A stretch of DNA of 64,000 nt from Kocuria marina (lineage in GTDB: Bacteria; Actinomycetota; Actinomycetes; Actinomycetales; Micrococcaceae), in NCBI RefSeq assembly GCF_000786655.1, contig NZ_JROM01000016.1, positions 483,781 to 547,780 of the forward strand. Reading direction: 5' to 3'. Positions 9,103 through 19,005 of this stretch are shown here, one piece after another; position 1 is the first letter of the stretch, and each line of letters opens with the position of its first letter. Under the pieces are notes generated by a model that saw only the letters and a program-made list of their open reading frames with translations, was not told the origin of the DNA and did not search any database. Position numbers and translations under genes: made by a program.

Positions 9103-12100
9103 GCGTCGATCACCGCCACGGTCACGGACGGCTCGTCCGCTTCCACGAGCTCGAGCCCGCGGGACAGGGTCTCGGACTGCACGAGCTCGCGGTTCGCGGC
9201 CACGGCGGCCACGGTCTGCGCGTCCGCCGCGACGCGCGTGCGGATCCGGTCCGAGACCTGCAGGTCCGCGTCCTTCCGGGCCTGCTGGATCGCACGGATC
9301 ATGTCCCGCGCCACGCCCTCGGCGCGCAGTTCATCCGTCAGTTCGGTGTCCAGGACCAGGAACCCGCCGCCGGGCAGAACGGTCACGGCGCGCGCGGAGT
9401 CCGCCGCGGCGTCGTCGACGACCGTGACGAGTTCGTACTCGCCCTCCTGCAGGGGCACGGACCCGGCGACGACGCCGCCGTCCGCGGAGACCGACCAGTC
9501 ACCGTTCTTGGTGGCCTTGATGACCTGCTGGACCTGCTTGCCCAGGCGCGGGCCCGCCGCGCGGGCGTTGACCTTCAGCTCCTGGGAGATGCCGTGGTCC
9601 GCGGCGCTGACCTGCTCCGAGTCCTCGAGCGTGACGGACCTGAGGTTCAACTCATCGGCGATGATCTCCTGGAACGTACCCTCGAGCGCGTGCGCACCGG
9701 GCACGGCCACGGTCATCCCGGCGAGCGGTTGCCGCACGCGCAGGTTGTGGGTCTTACGTAGACCGGACCCGGCCGAGCAGATGGCGCGCGTGCGCTCCAT
9801 GGCCGTGAGCAGGGCCTCGTCCCGCGGGAACAGGGAGGCGTCCGGCCAGTCGGTCAGGTGCACGGAGCGCCCGCCCGTGAGCCCCCGCCAGATCTCCTCC
9901 GTGACGAGCGGCAGCAGCGGGGCTGCCACGCGGCACACCGTCTCGAGGCACGTGTACAGCACGTCGAAGGCCTGGGCGTCCTCCTCGAAGAACCGCTCGC
10001 GGGAACGGCGCACGTACCAGTTGGTCAGGGTGTCCATGTAGGAGCGCAACCGCTCGGCACCGGCCCAGATGTCGTAGTCGTCGAACAACCGCTTGACGTC
10101 CGTGACGAGCGCGCCGGTCTCCGCGAGGATGTAGCGGTCCATCACGTGATCGGCGTCGTGGCGCAACTGGGCGTCGTAGCCCGCTCCCCCGTTCGCGGCG
10201 TTCGTGTACAGACCGAAGAAGTGGTACACGTTCCACAGCGGCAACATCATCTGGCGCACGCCGTCGCGGATGCCCTGCTCGGTGACGATCAGGTTGCCGC
10301 CGCGCAGGATGGGCGAGGACATCAGGAACCAGCGCATCGCGTCCGAACCGTCCCGGTCCAGGACCTCGTTGACGTCCGGGTAGTTCTGCAGCGACTTGGA
10401 CATCTTCTGCCCGTCCGAACCCAGCACGATCCCGTGGGAGATCACGTTGCGGAACGCGGGGCGGTCGAACAGCGCGGTGGCCAGGATGTGCAGCGTGTAG
10501 AACCAGCCGCGGGTCTGACCGATGTACTCCACGATGAAGTCACCCGGGTTGTGGGTCTCGAACCACTCCCGGTTCTCCATGGGGTAGTGCACCTGGGCGT
10601 ACGGCATGGACCCGGAGTCGAACCACACGTCCAGCACCTCGGGCACGCGGCGCATCACGGACTCGCCCGTGGGGTCGTCCGGGTTGGGCCGGGTCAGGTC
10701 GTCGATCCACGGCCGGTGCAGGTCCACCTCGCCCTGGGCGTTGCGCGGAAGTCGGCCGAAGTCCCGCTCCAGCTCCGCGAGGGAACCGTAGACGTCCCGG
10801 CGCGGGTAATAGGGGTCGCTCGATTCCCACACCGGGATGGGTGAACCCCAGTAGCGATTGCGGGAGATGGACCAGTCACGGGCGTTCTCGAGCCACTTGC
10901 CGAACTGGCCGTCCTTGACGTTATCGGGGATCCAGTTGATCTGCTGGTTCAGCTCGACCATCCGGTCCTTGAACACGGTCACGCTCACGAACCACGAGGA
11001 CACCGCGCGGTAGATCAGGGGGTTACGGCAGCGCCAGCAGTGCGGGTACGAGTGCTCGTAGGAGGCCTCCCGCAGCAGCGCGCCGCGGGCTCGGAGGTCC
11101 CGGACCACGGTGCGGGCCACGTCCTTGTCGAACACGTTGTGCCCGGCGAGTTCCGCGAGCGGCGCGCCCTGCGCGAGGGACTCGTCCGTGAAGAAATCGT
11201 AGAACCGTCCGCTCTCGTCCACGGAGAGCACCACGGGGATGTCGTGGGCGGCGCACACCATCTGATCGTCCTCGCCGTACGCGGGGGCCTGGTGCACGAT
11301 GCCCGTGCCGTCCGTGGTAGACACGTACTCGGCCACGAGGATCTGCCACGCGTTCTGCGTCCCGAAGCGCTCGGCGTCCGTGAAGTAGTCCCACAGCGGC
11401 CGATACCGGATCCCGCCCAGCTGCTCACCCTTGTAGTGGGCGGTGACGGCATCCGCGACGGCCGCGGCGTCGTCGTACCCGAACTCCTTGGCGTACCCGC
11501 CCGCGAGCTCCGCGGCCACGAGGAAGCGGCGCCCGGCCAGGTCGCCGACACCGGGGACCAGGACGTAGTCGATGTGCGGACCGACCGCGAGCGCCTCGTT
11601 GGTGGGCAGGGTCCAGGGGGTCGTGGTCCAGGCGATGGCCTCCGCGCCGGCGAGTTCGGCGGCCACGGCGAGATCGGTGGCCCACGAGGTGTCCTCGGAG
11701 AGCGTGAACGCCACGGTCACGGAGGGGTCCTGGCGGTTCTTGTAGACGTCGTCGTCCATGCGCAACTCGTGGTTGGACAGGGGCGTCTCGTCCTTCCAGC
11801 AGTACGGCAGCACGCGGTAGCCGGAGTAGACCAGGCCCTTGTCATCCAGGGCCTTGAAGGCGCCGATCACGGACTCCATGTAGTCCACGTTCAGGGTCTT
11901 GTAGTCGTTGTCGAAGTCCACCCAGCGGGCCTGGCGGGTCACGTAGTCCTGCCACTCGGACGCGTACTTCAACACGGAGGCGCGGCAGGCGTCGTTGAAC
12001 TTGTCGATGCCCATGGCCTCGATGTCCTGCTTGTCGGTCATCCCGAGCTGCTTCATGGCCTCGAGTTCGGCCGGCAGTCCGTGGGTGTCCCACCCGAAGC

Positions 12101-12398
12101 GGCGCTCCACGCGCCGGCCCTGCTGCGTCTGGTAGCGGGCCACGAGGTCCTTGACGTAGCCGGTCAGCAAGTGGCCGTAGTGGGGCAGGCCGTTGGCGAA
12201 GGGCGGGCCGTCGTAGAACACGAACTCGTTGGACCCGTGGTCCCCGCGGTCGCGCTGGTCGATGCTCGCCTGGAAGGTGTGGTCCTGTTTCCAGTAATCC
12301 AAGACGCGCTCCTCGACCGCGGGGAAACGCGGCGCGGAGGGCACTCCGTGTGCGCTGGGGTCGGTGCTCGCCTTGGGATACACGAAGGATTCGGTCAC
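9099..12398 (-). CDS. ileS: Isoleucyl-tRNA synthetase
   Basis: Charges tRNA-Ile. 1099 residues, the size of the long eukaryotic-like/actinobacterial IleRS class. HIGH motif as [16 protein letters not shown] near 65-80 and KMSKS as [11 protein letters not shown] near 664; the editing domain lies between, with [15 protein letters not shown]. The GTG start ([11 protein letters not shown]) follows an AGGATGGAG Shine-Dalgarno that is sequestered in a hairpin of the preceding T-box. First gene of ileS-folC-DUF4233. Confidence 0.97.
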   Translation of the reverse strand: MTESFVYPKASTDPSAHGVPSAPRFPAVEERVLDYWKQDHTFQASIDQRDRGDHGSNEFVFYDGPPFANGLPHYGHLLTGYVKDLVARYQTQQGRRVERRFGWDTHGLPAELEAMKQLGMTDKQDIEAMGIDKFNDACRASVLKYASEWQDYVTRQARWVDFDNDYKTLNVDYMESVIGAFKALDDKGLVYSGYRVLPYCWKDETPLSNHELRMDDDVYKNRQDPSVTVAFTLSEDTSWATDLAVAAELAGAEAIAWTTTPWTLPTNEALAVGPHIDYVLVPGVGDLAGRRFLVAAELAGGYAKEFGYDDAAAVADAVTAHYKGEQLGGIRYRPLWDYFTDAERFGTQNAWQILVAEYVSTTDGTGIVHQAPAYGEDDQMVCAAHDIPVVLSVDESGRFYDFFTDESLAQGAPLAELAGHNVFDKDVARTVVRDLRARGALLREASYEHSYPHCWRCRNPLIYRAVSSWFVSVTVFKDRMVELNQQINWIPDNVKDGQFGKWLENARDWSISRNRYWGSPIPVWESSDPYYPRRDVYGSLAELERDFGRLPRNAQGEVDLHRPWIDDLTRPNPDDPTGESVMRRVPEVLDVWFDSGSMPYAQVHYPMENREWFETHNPGDFIVEYIGQTRGWFYTLHILATALFDRPAFRNVISHGIVLGSDGQKMSKSLQNYPDVNEVLDRDGSDAMRWFLMSSPILRGGNLIVTEQGIRDGVRQMMLPLWNVYHFFGLYTNAANGGAGYDAQLRHDADHVMDRYILAETGALVTDVKRLFDDYDIWAGAERLRSYMDTLTNWYVRRSRERFFEEDAQAFDVLYTCLETVCRVAAPLLPLVTEEIWRGLTGGRSVHLTDWPDASLFPRDEALLTAMERTRAICSAGSGLRKTHNLRVRQPLAGMTVAVPGAHALEGTFQEIIADELNLRSVTLEDSEQVSAADHGISQELKVNARAAGPRLGKQVQQVIKATKNGDWSVSADGGVVAGSVPLQEGEYELVTVVDDAAADSARAVTVLPGGGFLVLDTELTDELRAEGVARDMIRAIQQARKDADLQVSDRIRTRVAADAQTVAAVAANRELVQSETLSRGLELVEADEPSVTVAVIDA

Positions 12399-12640
12399 GG
12401 TGCTCCATCCTGAGGGGTGTGTGGTTCAGGATGCGAGGACGCTCGGGCGCGCGGGGCGCCGGTGGCGCGGTACCACCTCGCTTACCCGCGGTGGCATCGG
12501 CACAGCCGACGACGCCGCGAGTCGCTCGTTGGGGGCTGTCACGGGCCCGAGTCGTCCGGTTCTACTGGGGCGCGGTGCCTGTTCTTCCGGAAGGGCTCCC
12601 CGGTGATGGCCGGATCGACACCCGTGCGCGCAGGGCGCAC
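12399..12640 (-). promoter_or_regulatory. T-box riboswitch of ileS, short stem I, translational type
   Basis: Minus-strand leader of about 240 bases. It contains the T-box core AGGTGGTACCGCG (complement of about 12466-12479), whose TGGT would pair with the NCCA end of uncharged tRNA. A short stem I presents a specifier ATC (complement of 12605-12607, isoleucine) in GGCCATCACCGGGGAGCC. Close to the start codon CATCCTGA and TCAGGATG form a perfect 8-bp stem (12426-12433 with 12406-12413) that buries the AGGA of the ileS Shine-Dalgarno. There is no run of U, so regulation at translation initiation fits best, as reported for actinobacterial ileS T-boxes. Confidence 0.92.
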
Positions 12641-12646
12641 CCCGCC

Positions 12647-12652
12647 ATGATA
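12647..12652 (-). promoter_or_regulatory. Candidate -10 element (TATCAT) for the ileS leader
   Basis: TATCAT lies just upstream of the first T-box structure on the minus strand and directly after the nirD stop codon. No good -35 was seen at 17 bases. Confidence 0.45.
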
Positions 12653-12667
12653 CCCCGACGGGAGGGA

Positions 12668-13066
12668 CTACTCGCCCTGCTCGCCGCCGCCCTGTTCGTC
12701 TCCCCCGGACACCACCACCAGGACCCGGCCGTCCTGCACGCGCACCGGGTGGACGGGCAGCGTGTACTCCGCGCCGGACACGCACCGCCCGGTCGCGAGG
12801 TCGTAGGTCTCCTTGTACAGGGGTGAGGCCACCGTGTGGTACTGCCCCGTGCGCCCCACGATCCCCCGGGCCATCACGAGCGCCCGGGAGCGGGGGTCCC
12901 GGTGGTCGGTCGCGAACACGAGGTCGTCATGGGTGCGGAACACCGCGATCTCGCGTCCACCCACGAGGGCTGCCTCACCCCAGTTGACCTCGAGGTCCTC
13001 GACGCCGCACACGTCCGTCCACTCGGCATTCACGGACTCGGCGGTGGGATGTGACGAATCGTTCAT
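12668..13066 (-). CDS. nirD: Assimilatory nitrite reductase small subunit (Rieske-like)
   Basis: Small subunit partnering NirB in NADH-dependent reduction of nitrite to ammonium. 132 residues: WTDVCGVEDLEVNWGEAALVGG near the N-terminus, then a Rieske-like beta fold (FATDHRDPRSRALVMARGIV, VASPLYKETYDLATGRCV). As usual for NirD, the two Cys-His pairs that bind a 2Fe-2S cluster in true Rieske proteins are absent. A Gly/Glu/Gln-rich tail ends the protein. GGAGG precedes the ATG. Unlike the common nirBD operon, it is divergent from nirB. Confidence 0.93.
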   Translation of the reverse strand: MNDSSHPTAESVNAEWTDVCGVEDLEVNWGEAALVGGREIAVFRTHDDLVFATDHRDPRSRALVMARGIVGRTGQYHTVASPLYKETYDLATGRCVSGAEYTLPVHPVRVQDGRVLVVVSGGDEQGGGEQGE

Positions 13067-13094
13067 CGGGGGCCTCCTGCCGGGGGGCTGACAT

Positions 13095-13129
13095 GCCGGG
13101 AATTACGTATTTTCCCGGCTAATATTAGC
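13095..13129. promoter_or_regulatory. Overlapping dyads in the nirD-nirB divergent promoter region
   Basis: GCCGGGAA and TTCCCGGC form a perfect 8-bp inverted repeat around 9 bases (13095-13119) with an inner TACGTA. It overlaps a second perfect 12-bp palindrome GCTAATATTAGC (13118-13129), which also supplies TA-rich -10-like hexamers on both strands. This is a strong candidate operator for a nitrogen or nitrite regulator. It does not match the usual GlnR spacing of two GTNAC-like boxes. Confidence 0.6.
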
Positions 13130-13182
13130 AGTGCCGTGCCCCGTACGGTCGCGGCGCAACCGATCGCCCGACGGAGGTCCCC

Positions 13183-15837
13183 ATGGCAGCGCACGAGACA
13201 CCCACCGCCCCCGGCACACCCCGCACGATCCTCGTCCTGGGAGGTGGCCCGGCGGCGTTCCGCCTGGTCCGTGCGCTTGCCGAGCGCAGCGGTCCCGCGG
13301 ACCGGATCCGAGTGCTCATGGACGAGCCGTACGACCCGTATGACCGGGTCGCGCTCGAGCAGTTGTTCGCCGAGCCGGACAAGGACCTGACCCTCGGGGA
13401 CGGGAGCCTGTGGAATGAACCGGCCATCGAGTTGCTCACCAACACCCGCGCCGCGCGCGTGGACCGCGACCGTCGCGTCGTGACCGATCAGGGGGGCACC
13501 GAGCATCCCTACGACGAGCTCGTGTTCGCCACGGGGTCCCGCGCGGCGGTCATCCCCATCCCGGGCTCACAGCACGCGCACGTCTTCCGCACGGTCGACG
13601 ACGTCCGCACCATGGTCTCGGAGGCCGCCCGTTTGCAGGAGCGGCTCGGGAGGCGACCGCGCGCCGTCGTCGTGGGCGGCGGCCTGCTGGGGCTCGAGGC
13701 GGCCGAGGGCCTGCAGCGCGTGGGAGCGGACCCCGTGATCCTGGACGTGGCCTCGTGGTTGCTGTCCGTGGAACTGGACCAGGCCGGCGGATACGCGGTC
13801 AACGAGGCGATCCGCGCCACGGGGATCGAGGTGGAGTGCGGTGCGTTCATCTCCTCCGTGAACTCGGACAACACCGGGGAAGTCGTTTCCGTCTCCCTCG
13901 CGCAGTCCCTGGGTGACGAGTCCGCGGCGCGCACGCTTCCCGCGGACATGGTCGTGATGGCCGCCGGCATCCGCCCGAACGACGAACTCGCGAAGGCCGC
14001 GGGCCTGCGCCTGGGCGAGCGCGGCGGCATCCTCGTGGACGATCACTGCCGCACGGCGGACCCGCACGTATGGGCCATCGGCGAGGTCGCCAACATCCTG
14101 GGCCGTACGTGGGGCCTCGTGGCGCCGGCGAACGCGATGGCCGAGGCCACCGCGCGCAATCTCACGGGTGGGGACGCGGAGGTCGCGGAGTTCGACGTCG
14201 CCACCAAACTGAAGTTCTCCGGCGTGGAGGTCGCGGGCTTCGGCGACCGGCTCGGCCGCACCCCCGGCAGCCTCGAGGTGCTCTACGCGGACCCGGCGCG
14301 CGGGATGTACCAGAAGGTCGTGGTCTCGCAGGACGCCAAGACCCTGCTGGGCGGCGTCTTCGTGGGGGACGCCTCCCCGTTCGACTCCCTGAAGCCCCTG
14401 CTCGGGCGTGAGCTGCCCGCCGAGCCCGGCGCGTACCTCAGCGCGGCCGGCGGCGACGGCGTCCCGGACACCGAGCTGCCCGGGGACGCGATCCTGTGCT
14501 CGTGCAACAACGTGGACTTCGCCACGGTGCGTGCCGCGGTGGACGACGGCGCGCACGACGTCGCATCGTTGAAGGCCTGCACCACGGCCGGGACGCAGTG
14601 CGGCTCGTGCGTTCCCATGCTGCAGAAGACGCTGGAGCAGCGCATGAAGGCCATGGGTCTCACGGTGTCCAAGGCCCTGTGCGAGCACTTCCCCATGTCC
14701 CGGCCTGAGCTCTACGAAGCGGTGCGCTCCACCGCGCTCGAGGACTTCGAGTCCGTGCTCGCCCGCTTCGGCACGGGCGAGGACGGTTGCGCGCTGTGCA
14801 AGCCGGCAGTCGCGTCCATCCTGCACTCGCAGGTCCACGCGTACTCGCTCGACGGCGGCCGCGGGACCCTGCAGGACACCAACGACCGCAATATGGCCAA
14901 TATGCAGAAGGACGGCACCTACTCGGTGATCCCGCGCATCCCCGGGGGCGAGATCACCCCCGAGAAGCTGGGCGTGCTGGCCCGGGTGGGTCAGGAGTAC
15001 GGGCTGTACACCAAGATCACGGGTGCCCAGCGCATCGGTCTCTACGGTGCCCGCCTGGAGCAGCTGCCGGAGATCTGGAAGGAACTCGTGGACGCCGGTT
15101 TCGAGTCCGGTTCCGCGTACGGCAAGGCGCTGCGCAACGTGAAGTCGTGCATCGGCAGTTCGTGGTGCCGTTTCGGCGTGCAGGACTCGGTGGCGCTCGC
15201 CGTGGACCTGGAGAACCGCTACCGCGGGCTGCGCTCACCCCACAAGTTCAAGTTCGGGGTCTCGGGCTGCAGCCGCGAATGCGCCGAGGCCCAGGGCAAG
15301 GACGTGGGCGTGATCGCCACGACCAACGGGTGGAACCTGTTCCTGGGCGGCAACGGCGGCTCCAATCCCGCCCATGGCCGGCTGTTCGCGAAGGACCTCA
15401 CGCGGGAGCAGGTGTTCCGGTACATCGACCGCTACCTCATGTACTACATCCGCACGGCGGACAAGCTCCAGCGCACCGCCCGCTGGTTGGAGGACCTGGA
15501 CGAACAGTACGGGGACGGGATGCAGCACGTGCGGGACGTGATCCAGCACGACTCGCTCGGGATCTGCGCGGACCTCGAGGCGGAAGTGGCCCGCCACATA
15601 GACGCGTACGAGGACGAGTGGGCCGCGACCCTCGCGGACCCCGACCGGTTGCGCCGCTTCCGCGCGTTCGTGAATCACCCCGAGAGTGCCCCGGAGGACG
15701 TGGACGCGCGCATGTACGTGCTCGAACGCGAACAGATCCGCCCGGCCACCCCCGAGGAGATCGCCCAGTCCGAGGCCGGTGAGGGGCACAAGGTGTTGGT
15801 GTCCGGGGCGAGGATCCCGGTGGGTCAGCCCTCCTGA
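13183..15837 (+). CDS. nirB: Assimilatory nitrite reductase large subunit
   Basis: NAD(P)H:nitrite reductase catalytic subunit, 884 residues. Order of domains: FAD/NAD(P)-binding pyridine nucleotide-disulfide oxidoreductase module (TILVLGGGPAAFRLVRAL, and VVVGGGLLGLEAAEGL near 163); a BFD-like 2Fe-2S domain with CSCNNVDF near 438 and CGSC near 472; the nitrite/sulfite reductase half-domain; and the siroheme-4Fe-4S site with C-x5-C (SCIGSSWCRFG) near 655 and C-x3-C (GCSRECAEA) near 696. GGAGG precedes the ATG. Its last 13 bases overlap the 3' end of the siroheme synthase gene on the other strand, whose product makes its cofactor. Confidence 0.97.
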   Translation: MAAHETPTAPGTPRTILVLGGGPAAFRLVRALAERSGPADRIRVLMDEPYDPYDRVALEQLFAEPDKDLTLGDGSLWNEPAIELLTNTRAARVDRDRRVVTDQGGTEHPYDELVFATGSRAAVIPIPGSQHAHVFRTVDDVRTMVSEAARLQERLGRRPRAVVVGGGLLGLEAAEGLQRVGADPVILDVASWLLSVELDQAGGYAVNEAIRATGIEVECGAFISSVNSDNTGEVVSVSLAQSLGDESAARTLPADMVVMAAGIRPNDELAKAAGLRLGERGGILVDDHCRTADPHVWAIGEVANILGRTWGLVAPANAMAEATARNLTGGDAEVAEFDVATKLKFSGVEVAGFGDRLGRTPGSLEVLYADPARGMYQKVVVSQDAKTLLGGVFVGDASPFDSLKPLLGRELPAEPGAYLSAAGGDGVPDTELPGDAILCSCNNVDFATVRAAVDDGAHDVASLKACTTAGTQCGSCVPMLQKTLEQRMKAMGLTVSKALCEHFPMSRPELYEAVRSTALEDFESVLARFGTGEDGCALCKPAVASILHSQVHAYSLDGGRGTLQDTNDRNMANMQKDGTYSVIPRIPGGEITPEKLGVLARVGQEYGLYTKITGAQRIGLYGARLEQLPEIWKELVDAGFESGSAYGKALRNVKSCIGSSWCRFGVQDSVALAVDLENRYRGLRSPHKFKFGVSGCSRECAEAQGKDVGVIATTNGWNLFLGGNGGSNPAHGRLFAKDLTREQVFRYIDRYLMYYIRTADKLQRTARWLEDLDEQYGDGMQHVRDVIQHDSLGICADLEAEVARHIDAYEDEWAATLADPDRLRRFRAFVNHPESAPEDVDARMYVLEREQIRPATPEEIAQSEAGEGHKVLVSGARIPVGQPS

Positions 15838-16991
15838 TCCGACCCTTGGGGGCCTGGGATCGCGGATGACTCGTGCGCAAGCGCTGCGACCCGGCCCACC
15901 ACGATCACCGCGGGAGCAGTGACCTCGCGCTCGCGGGCCACGCGGGCGATCGTGTCCAGTTGCGCCACGGTCGTGCGCTGGGTCGGGGTCCAGCCCCGCT
16001 CCACGACCGCGAGCGGGGTGTCTGCGGGATAGCCCGCGGCCATGAGCAACTCGGCGTTACGTTCGAGACCCCGCACGCCCATCATGAGGATCAACGTATG
16101 CCCGTCCATATAGGGCACGTGACGCAACTGTTGGTGCGCGGTGATCACCGTGAACCCGTGGGTCATGTCCCGGTGGGTCACGGGGATCCCCGCGGCGGCC
16201 GGAACGGAGATCGCCGAGGTCACACCCGGCACCACCTGGGTGGCCACACCGTGGGCCCGGCAGAACTCGACCTCCTCGCCACCGCGGCCGAACACGTAGG
16301 GGTCCCCACCCTTGAGCCGAACGACCCGCAGCCCGAGTTGGGCCTGTTCCACGAGGGTCTCGTTGATCCGGTCCTGCGTGTACTTGTGATACCCGGCGCG
16401 CTTGCCCACGTCGATGATGCGGGCGTGCCGCGCGAGCTCCGGCAGCAGGTCAGTAGGGCCGAGCCGGTCCGCGACGATCACGTCCGCGTCCGCCAACAGT
16501 TGCCGGCCGCGCACCGTGAGCAGTCCGGGGTCGCCGGGTCCTCCGCCCACGAGCGCCACCGTCCCAGGTTCCTGAGTGACCGGGGCCTGAGAGACGCAAT
16601 CCTGAGCAACCCGTGTTTCGGTAACCGGCGCCCGAGTGACCGGTGCCTGAGTACCGGCTGCGCGATCGGACCCGGGAGCGGCGTCGTCCGTGACGCACAG
16701 GACCCGACGCTCTTCCGCCGCGAGCGCCACGCGCTCCCGCTCCTCCGGGTCCGGGACGTGGAGGAAAACGAGCCACGCGCCGTCGAGGTCGTCGGGGCGG
16801 AACGCGCGCTCGTGCCACGTGAGGCCGGGCGAGCCCACGAGGTCCCGCAATGTGTCATGGAGATCCGGTGCCACGAGGTCCACGAGGGCGCCCTCGGCGA
16901 GCAGGGACCGCGTCCGGCGCGCGGCGTCCGGTCCCCCACCGACCACCAGCACGGCGCGTCCGGCGAGGTTCAGCCCCAGGGGGTAGGTCAT
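15825..16991 (-). CDS. cobA: Uroporphyrinogen-III C-methyltransferase with N-terminal siroheme-synthase (Met8-like) domain
   Basis: Makes precorrin-2 from uroporphyrinogen III, leading to siroheme for NirB. 388 residues. The first ~110 residues are a Rossmann domain as in CysG/Met8 ([19 protein letters not shown]), predicted to be the precorrin-2 dehydrogenase part. The C-terminal SUMT domain begins near 144 with [19 protein letters not shown] and contains [36 protein letters not shown] and [10 protein letters not shown]. Compared with enterobacterial CysG the dimerisation/ferrochelatase segment is missing; a short repetitive linker (see repeat) replaces it. GGAGAG precedes the ATG and a TAGCAT -10 candidate lies about 40 bases upstream. 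Faces nirB tail to tail. Confidence 0.92.
   Translation of the reverse strand: MTYPLGLNLAGRAVLVVGGGPDAARRTRSLLAEGALVDLVAPDLHDTLRDLVGSPGLTWHERAFRPDDLDGAWLVFLHVPDPEERERVALAAEERRVLCVTDDAAPGSDRAAGTQAPVTRAPVTETRVAQDCVSQAPVTQEPGTVALVGGGPGDPGLLTVRGRQLLADADVIVADRLGPTDLLPELARHARIIDVGKRAGYHKYTQDRINETLVEQAQLGLRVVRLKGGDPYVFGRGGEEVEFCRAHGVATQVVPGVTSAISVPAAAGIPVTHRDMTHGFTVITAHQQLRHVPYMDGHTLILMMGVRGLERNAELLMAAGYPADTPLAVVERGWTPTQRTTVAQLDTIARVAREREVTAPAVIVVGRVAALAHESSAIPGPQGSDQEG
16571..16660 (-). repeat. Six tandem 15-base units encoding a pentapeptide linker
   Basis: Six degenerate 15-base units resembling CCTGAGTGACCGGKG (plus strand) lie in tandem within cobA. They encode variants of the pentapeptide A-P-V-T-x between the Met8-like and SUMT domains. 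Unit number is a multiple of three bases, so expansion or contraction would keep the frame. Confidence 0.8.
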
Positions 16992-17080
16992 GGTCGGGAG
17001 CTCTCCTCGGGTGCGGGCGGATCATCGCCATGCTACGCCGCGGGCTGGCCCCCCTGACCTCGGACGTCACATCCGCGGGG

Positions 17081-18112
17081 TCACTCCGTGGCCGCTCCTT
17101 GTTTCCAGTACCCCATGAACGAGATGTCCGTCTTGGGCACTCCCCCGCTCACGCACATCCGGCGCAGCGACTTCACCGTGGCGGATTCCGCCGCGAAGAA
17201 CCAGTAGGTGCCGCGGCCCTCCGGGCGGGCGACGTCCCACACGAAGTCCGCTTCCTCCGACGGGGCGGCCTCGGGCTCGCCGTGACCGACCTCCCAGTAG
17301 CGGCGGGCGCGCTCGGACAACCGGTGCCACAGCCACAGCTCCAGGTCCAGTCCGCGCGGGCGTCCCCGCCGGGGCAGCCACGTCCAGTGCAGTTCGGTAC
17401 CGCCGTGGAGCGTCACGGTCAGGGTGTGCCCGTCGGACGACGTCGCCCGGGCGAGGGCGCGCGGCCCGGCCGCGGCCACGGCGTCGTCCTCGGAGGGGAC
17501 CTCCACCGCGATCGTGACGCTGCGGGGCGGGGCAGAAGGGGTAGGCGCACCCACGTGCACCCCCCGCTCGATGCCGTCGATGATCGCGGCGAGCGCGGGC
17601 AGGGCCGTCTCGTCCCCGGCGAGCACGACGTCCTGGTCCGCCGCACGCCGTTCGTCCCACGCGGCCCACCAGGGGGACCCACCCGAGGGCACGAGCAGCT
17701 GCACGTCCTGGCCCTCTCGCACGGTGTCACCCCACGCGGCCCCGGGGCCCATCCCGTGCTCGGGGTCGTCGTGGAGCACCACGTCAATGGCCAGCTCCGG
17801 GACCATGTGCCCGGCCAGCTCCACCTCGGCCGCATCACGCACCGTGTACGTGCGCAGCCAACCCCGGCGTTCGGGCGGGGCGGCCATGAGTTCGCGCCGC
17901 CACCGGGTCATGTCGCTCACGTCCACCGCCACGGTGGCCCCGGGGGTGGGTGGGATCAGCACCTTGAGGTAGGCGTCCGCGCGGGGGCCCGGTCCCTGGT
18001 CACCCCACGGCATGATCCGCAGGTCCTGCCCCGCCACACGTACGCGCACGAGGTGTTCGCTGAGCTTCGTCCTTGCCGTGACGGTGGCCGTCACGCATGC
18101 GAGTTCCGTCAT
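17081..18112 (-). CDS. Siderophore-interacting protein (FAD-dependent ferric-siderophore reductase)
   Basis: ViuB/MxcB-type cytoplasmic reductase that releases iron from imported ferric siderophore. About 343 residues. The N-terminal FAD-binding barrel contains RTYTVRDA, the variant of the RxYS/T flavin-binding motif, and the NAD(P)-binding part shows VVLAGDETALPALAAIIDGIERG. A C-terminal segment with GYWKQGAA is characteristic of SIP proteins. Start ATG follows AGGAGG and overlaps the stop of the ATPase gene in an ATGA, so it is the last gene of the iron uptake operon. A second SIP occurs at 40.5 kb. Confidence 0.92.
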   Translation of the reverse strand: MTELACVTATVTARTKLSEHLVRVRVAGQDLRIMPWGDQGPGPRADAYLKVLIPPTPGATVAVDVSDMTRWRRELMAAPPERRGWLRTYTVRDAAEVELAGHMVPELAIDVVLHDDPEHGMGPGAAWGDTVREGQDVQLLVPSGGSPWWAAWDERRAADQDVVLAGDETALPALAAIIDGIERGVHVGAPTPSAPPRSVTIAVEVPSEDDAVAAAGPRALARATSSDGHTLTVTLHGGTELHWTWLPRRGRPRGLDLELWLWHRLSERARRYWEVGHGEPEAAPSEEADFVWDVARPEGRGTYWFFAAESATVKSLRRMCVSGGVPKTDISFMGYWKQGAATE

Positions 18113-19005
18113 GGCAGTACCTCCTCGGGGGATCGTGAAGTGCTCGGCGCGGTGCTCGCCGGTCCCGTCCACGGAATCACGAGCCGGGCGTCCGTGGGGG
18201 CGTCGTGGAGCACCCGCGCGGACATGTCGAAGACGTCGCTGACCACCTGATCGGTCATGACCTGTTCGGCCGTGCCGGTCGCGGCGACCGCACCGTCCTT
18301 GAGTGCCACGAGCACGTCCGCGTACCGCGCCGCGAGCGAGAGTTCATGCAGCACCATGACCAGGGTGATCCCGCGGGAGCGCTGCAGTGCGGTGAGGATG
18401 TCCAGGATCTCGGCCTGGCGCGCGATGTCCAGATAGGTCGTGGGTTCGTCGAGCAACAGCACGTCCGTGTGCTGCGCGAGCGCGAGGGCGATCCACACGC
18501 GTTGGCGCTGACCGCCGGACAGGTCCCCCACACGGCGTTCGAGCAGGTCCCCCAGCCCGGTGAGTTCGACCGCTTCGGCCACGGCGTCGTCGTCCTGGGC
18601 GCGCCACCGTCCGAACGCGCCGCGGTACGGGTGCCGTCCGCGCGCCACGAGCTCCTGCACGGTCACGCCCTCGGGCGCCACGGGGTCCTGCGGGAGGAAA
18701 CCCACGGTGCGCGCGAACCGCGTGCGGTGCCACCTGCTGACGTCCGCCCCGCCCACGAGGATCTCCCCGGCGGACGGGCTGAGCTGGCGCGCGCACGCCT
18801 TGAGCAGCGTGGACTTCCCGCAGCCGTTGGCGCCCACGAGCGCGGTCACGGCGCCGGCGGGGAACGTCACGCTCACGTCCCGCAGCACCGGCGTCTCGCC
18901 GTAGCCCACGGTCAGCCCGCGCACCGCGAGCTCCGACGACGACGACGCCGCGTCCTCGCCTTGCGCTGGCCCCCCGGCCCGAATCGGATCGGTCATGGAC
19001 GTCAT
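18109..19005 (-). CDS. fepC: Iron-siderophore ABC transporter ATPase
   Basis: 298-residue FepC/FhuC-type ATP-binding subunit. Walker A GANGCGKST, signature LSGGQRQRVWIALALAQ, Walker B VLLLDEPTTYLD and H-loop VMVLHEL are all intact. The upstream ATG (MTSMTDPI) overlaps the previous permease stop in an ATGA, supporting that start. Partners are the two permeases and the binding lipoprotein upstream. Confidence 0.96.
   Translation of the reverse strand: MTSMTDPIRAGGPAQGEDAASSSSELAVRGLTVGYGETPVLRDVSVTFPAGAVTALVGANGCGKSTLLKACARQLSPSAGEILVGGADVSRWHRTRFARTVGFLPQDPVAPEGVTVQELVARGRHPYRGAFGRWRAQDDDAVAEAVELTGLGDLLERRVGDLSGGQRQRVWIALALAQHTDVLLLDEPTTYLDIARQAEILDILTALQRSRGITLVMVLHELSLAARYADVLVALKDGAVAATGTAEQVMTDQVVSDVFDMSARVLHDAPTDARLVIPWTGPASTAPSTSRSPEEVLP

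Noticed and set aside
7291..10041. Open frame of 916 codons on the plus strand opposite folC and ileS
   Set aside because: Shadow of two well-identified genes; His/Gly/Arg-rich translation with no recognisable domain.
13095..13129. nirD-nirB dyads as an iron box or GlnR box
   Set aside because: Neither the TTAGGTTAGGCTAACCTAA pattern nor the two-part GlnR spacing fits; left as an operator of unknown type.
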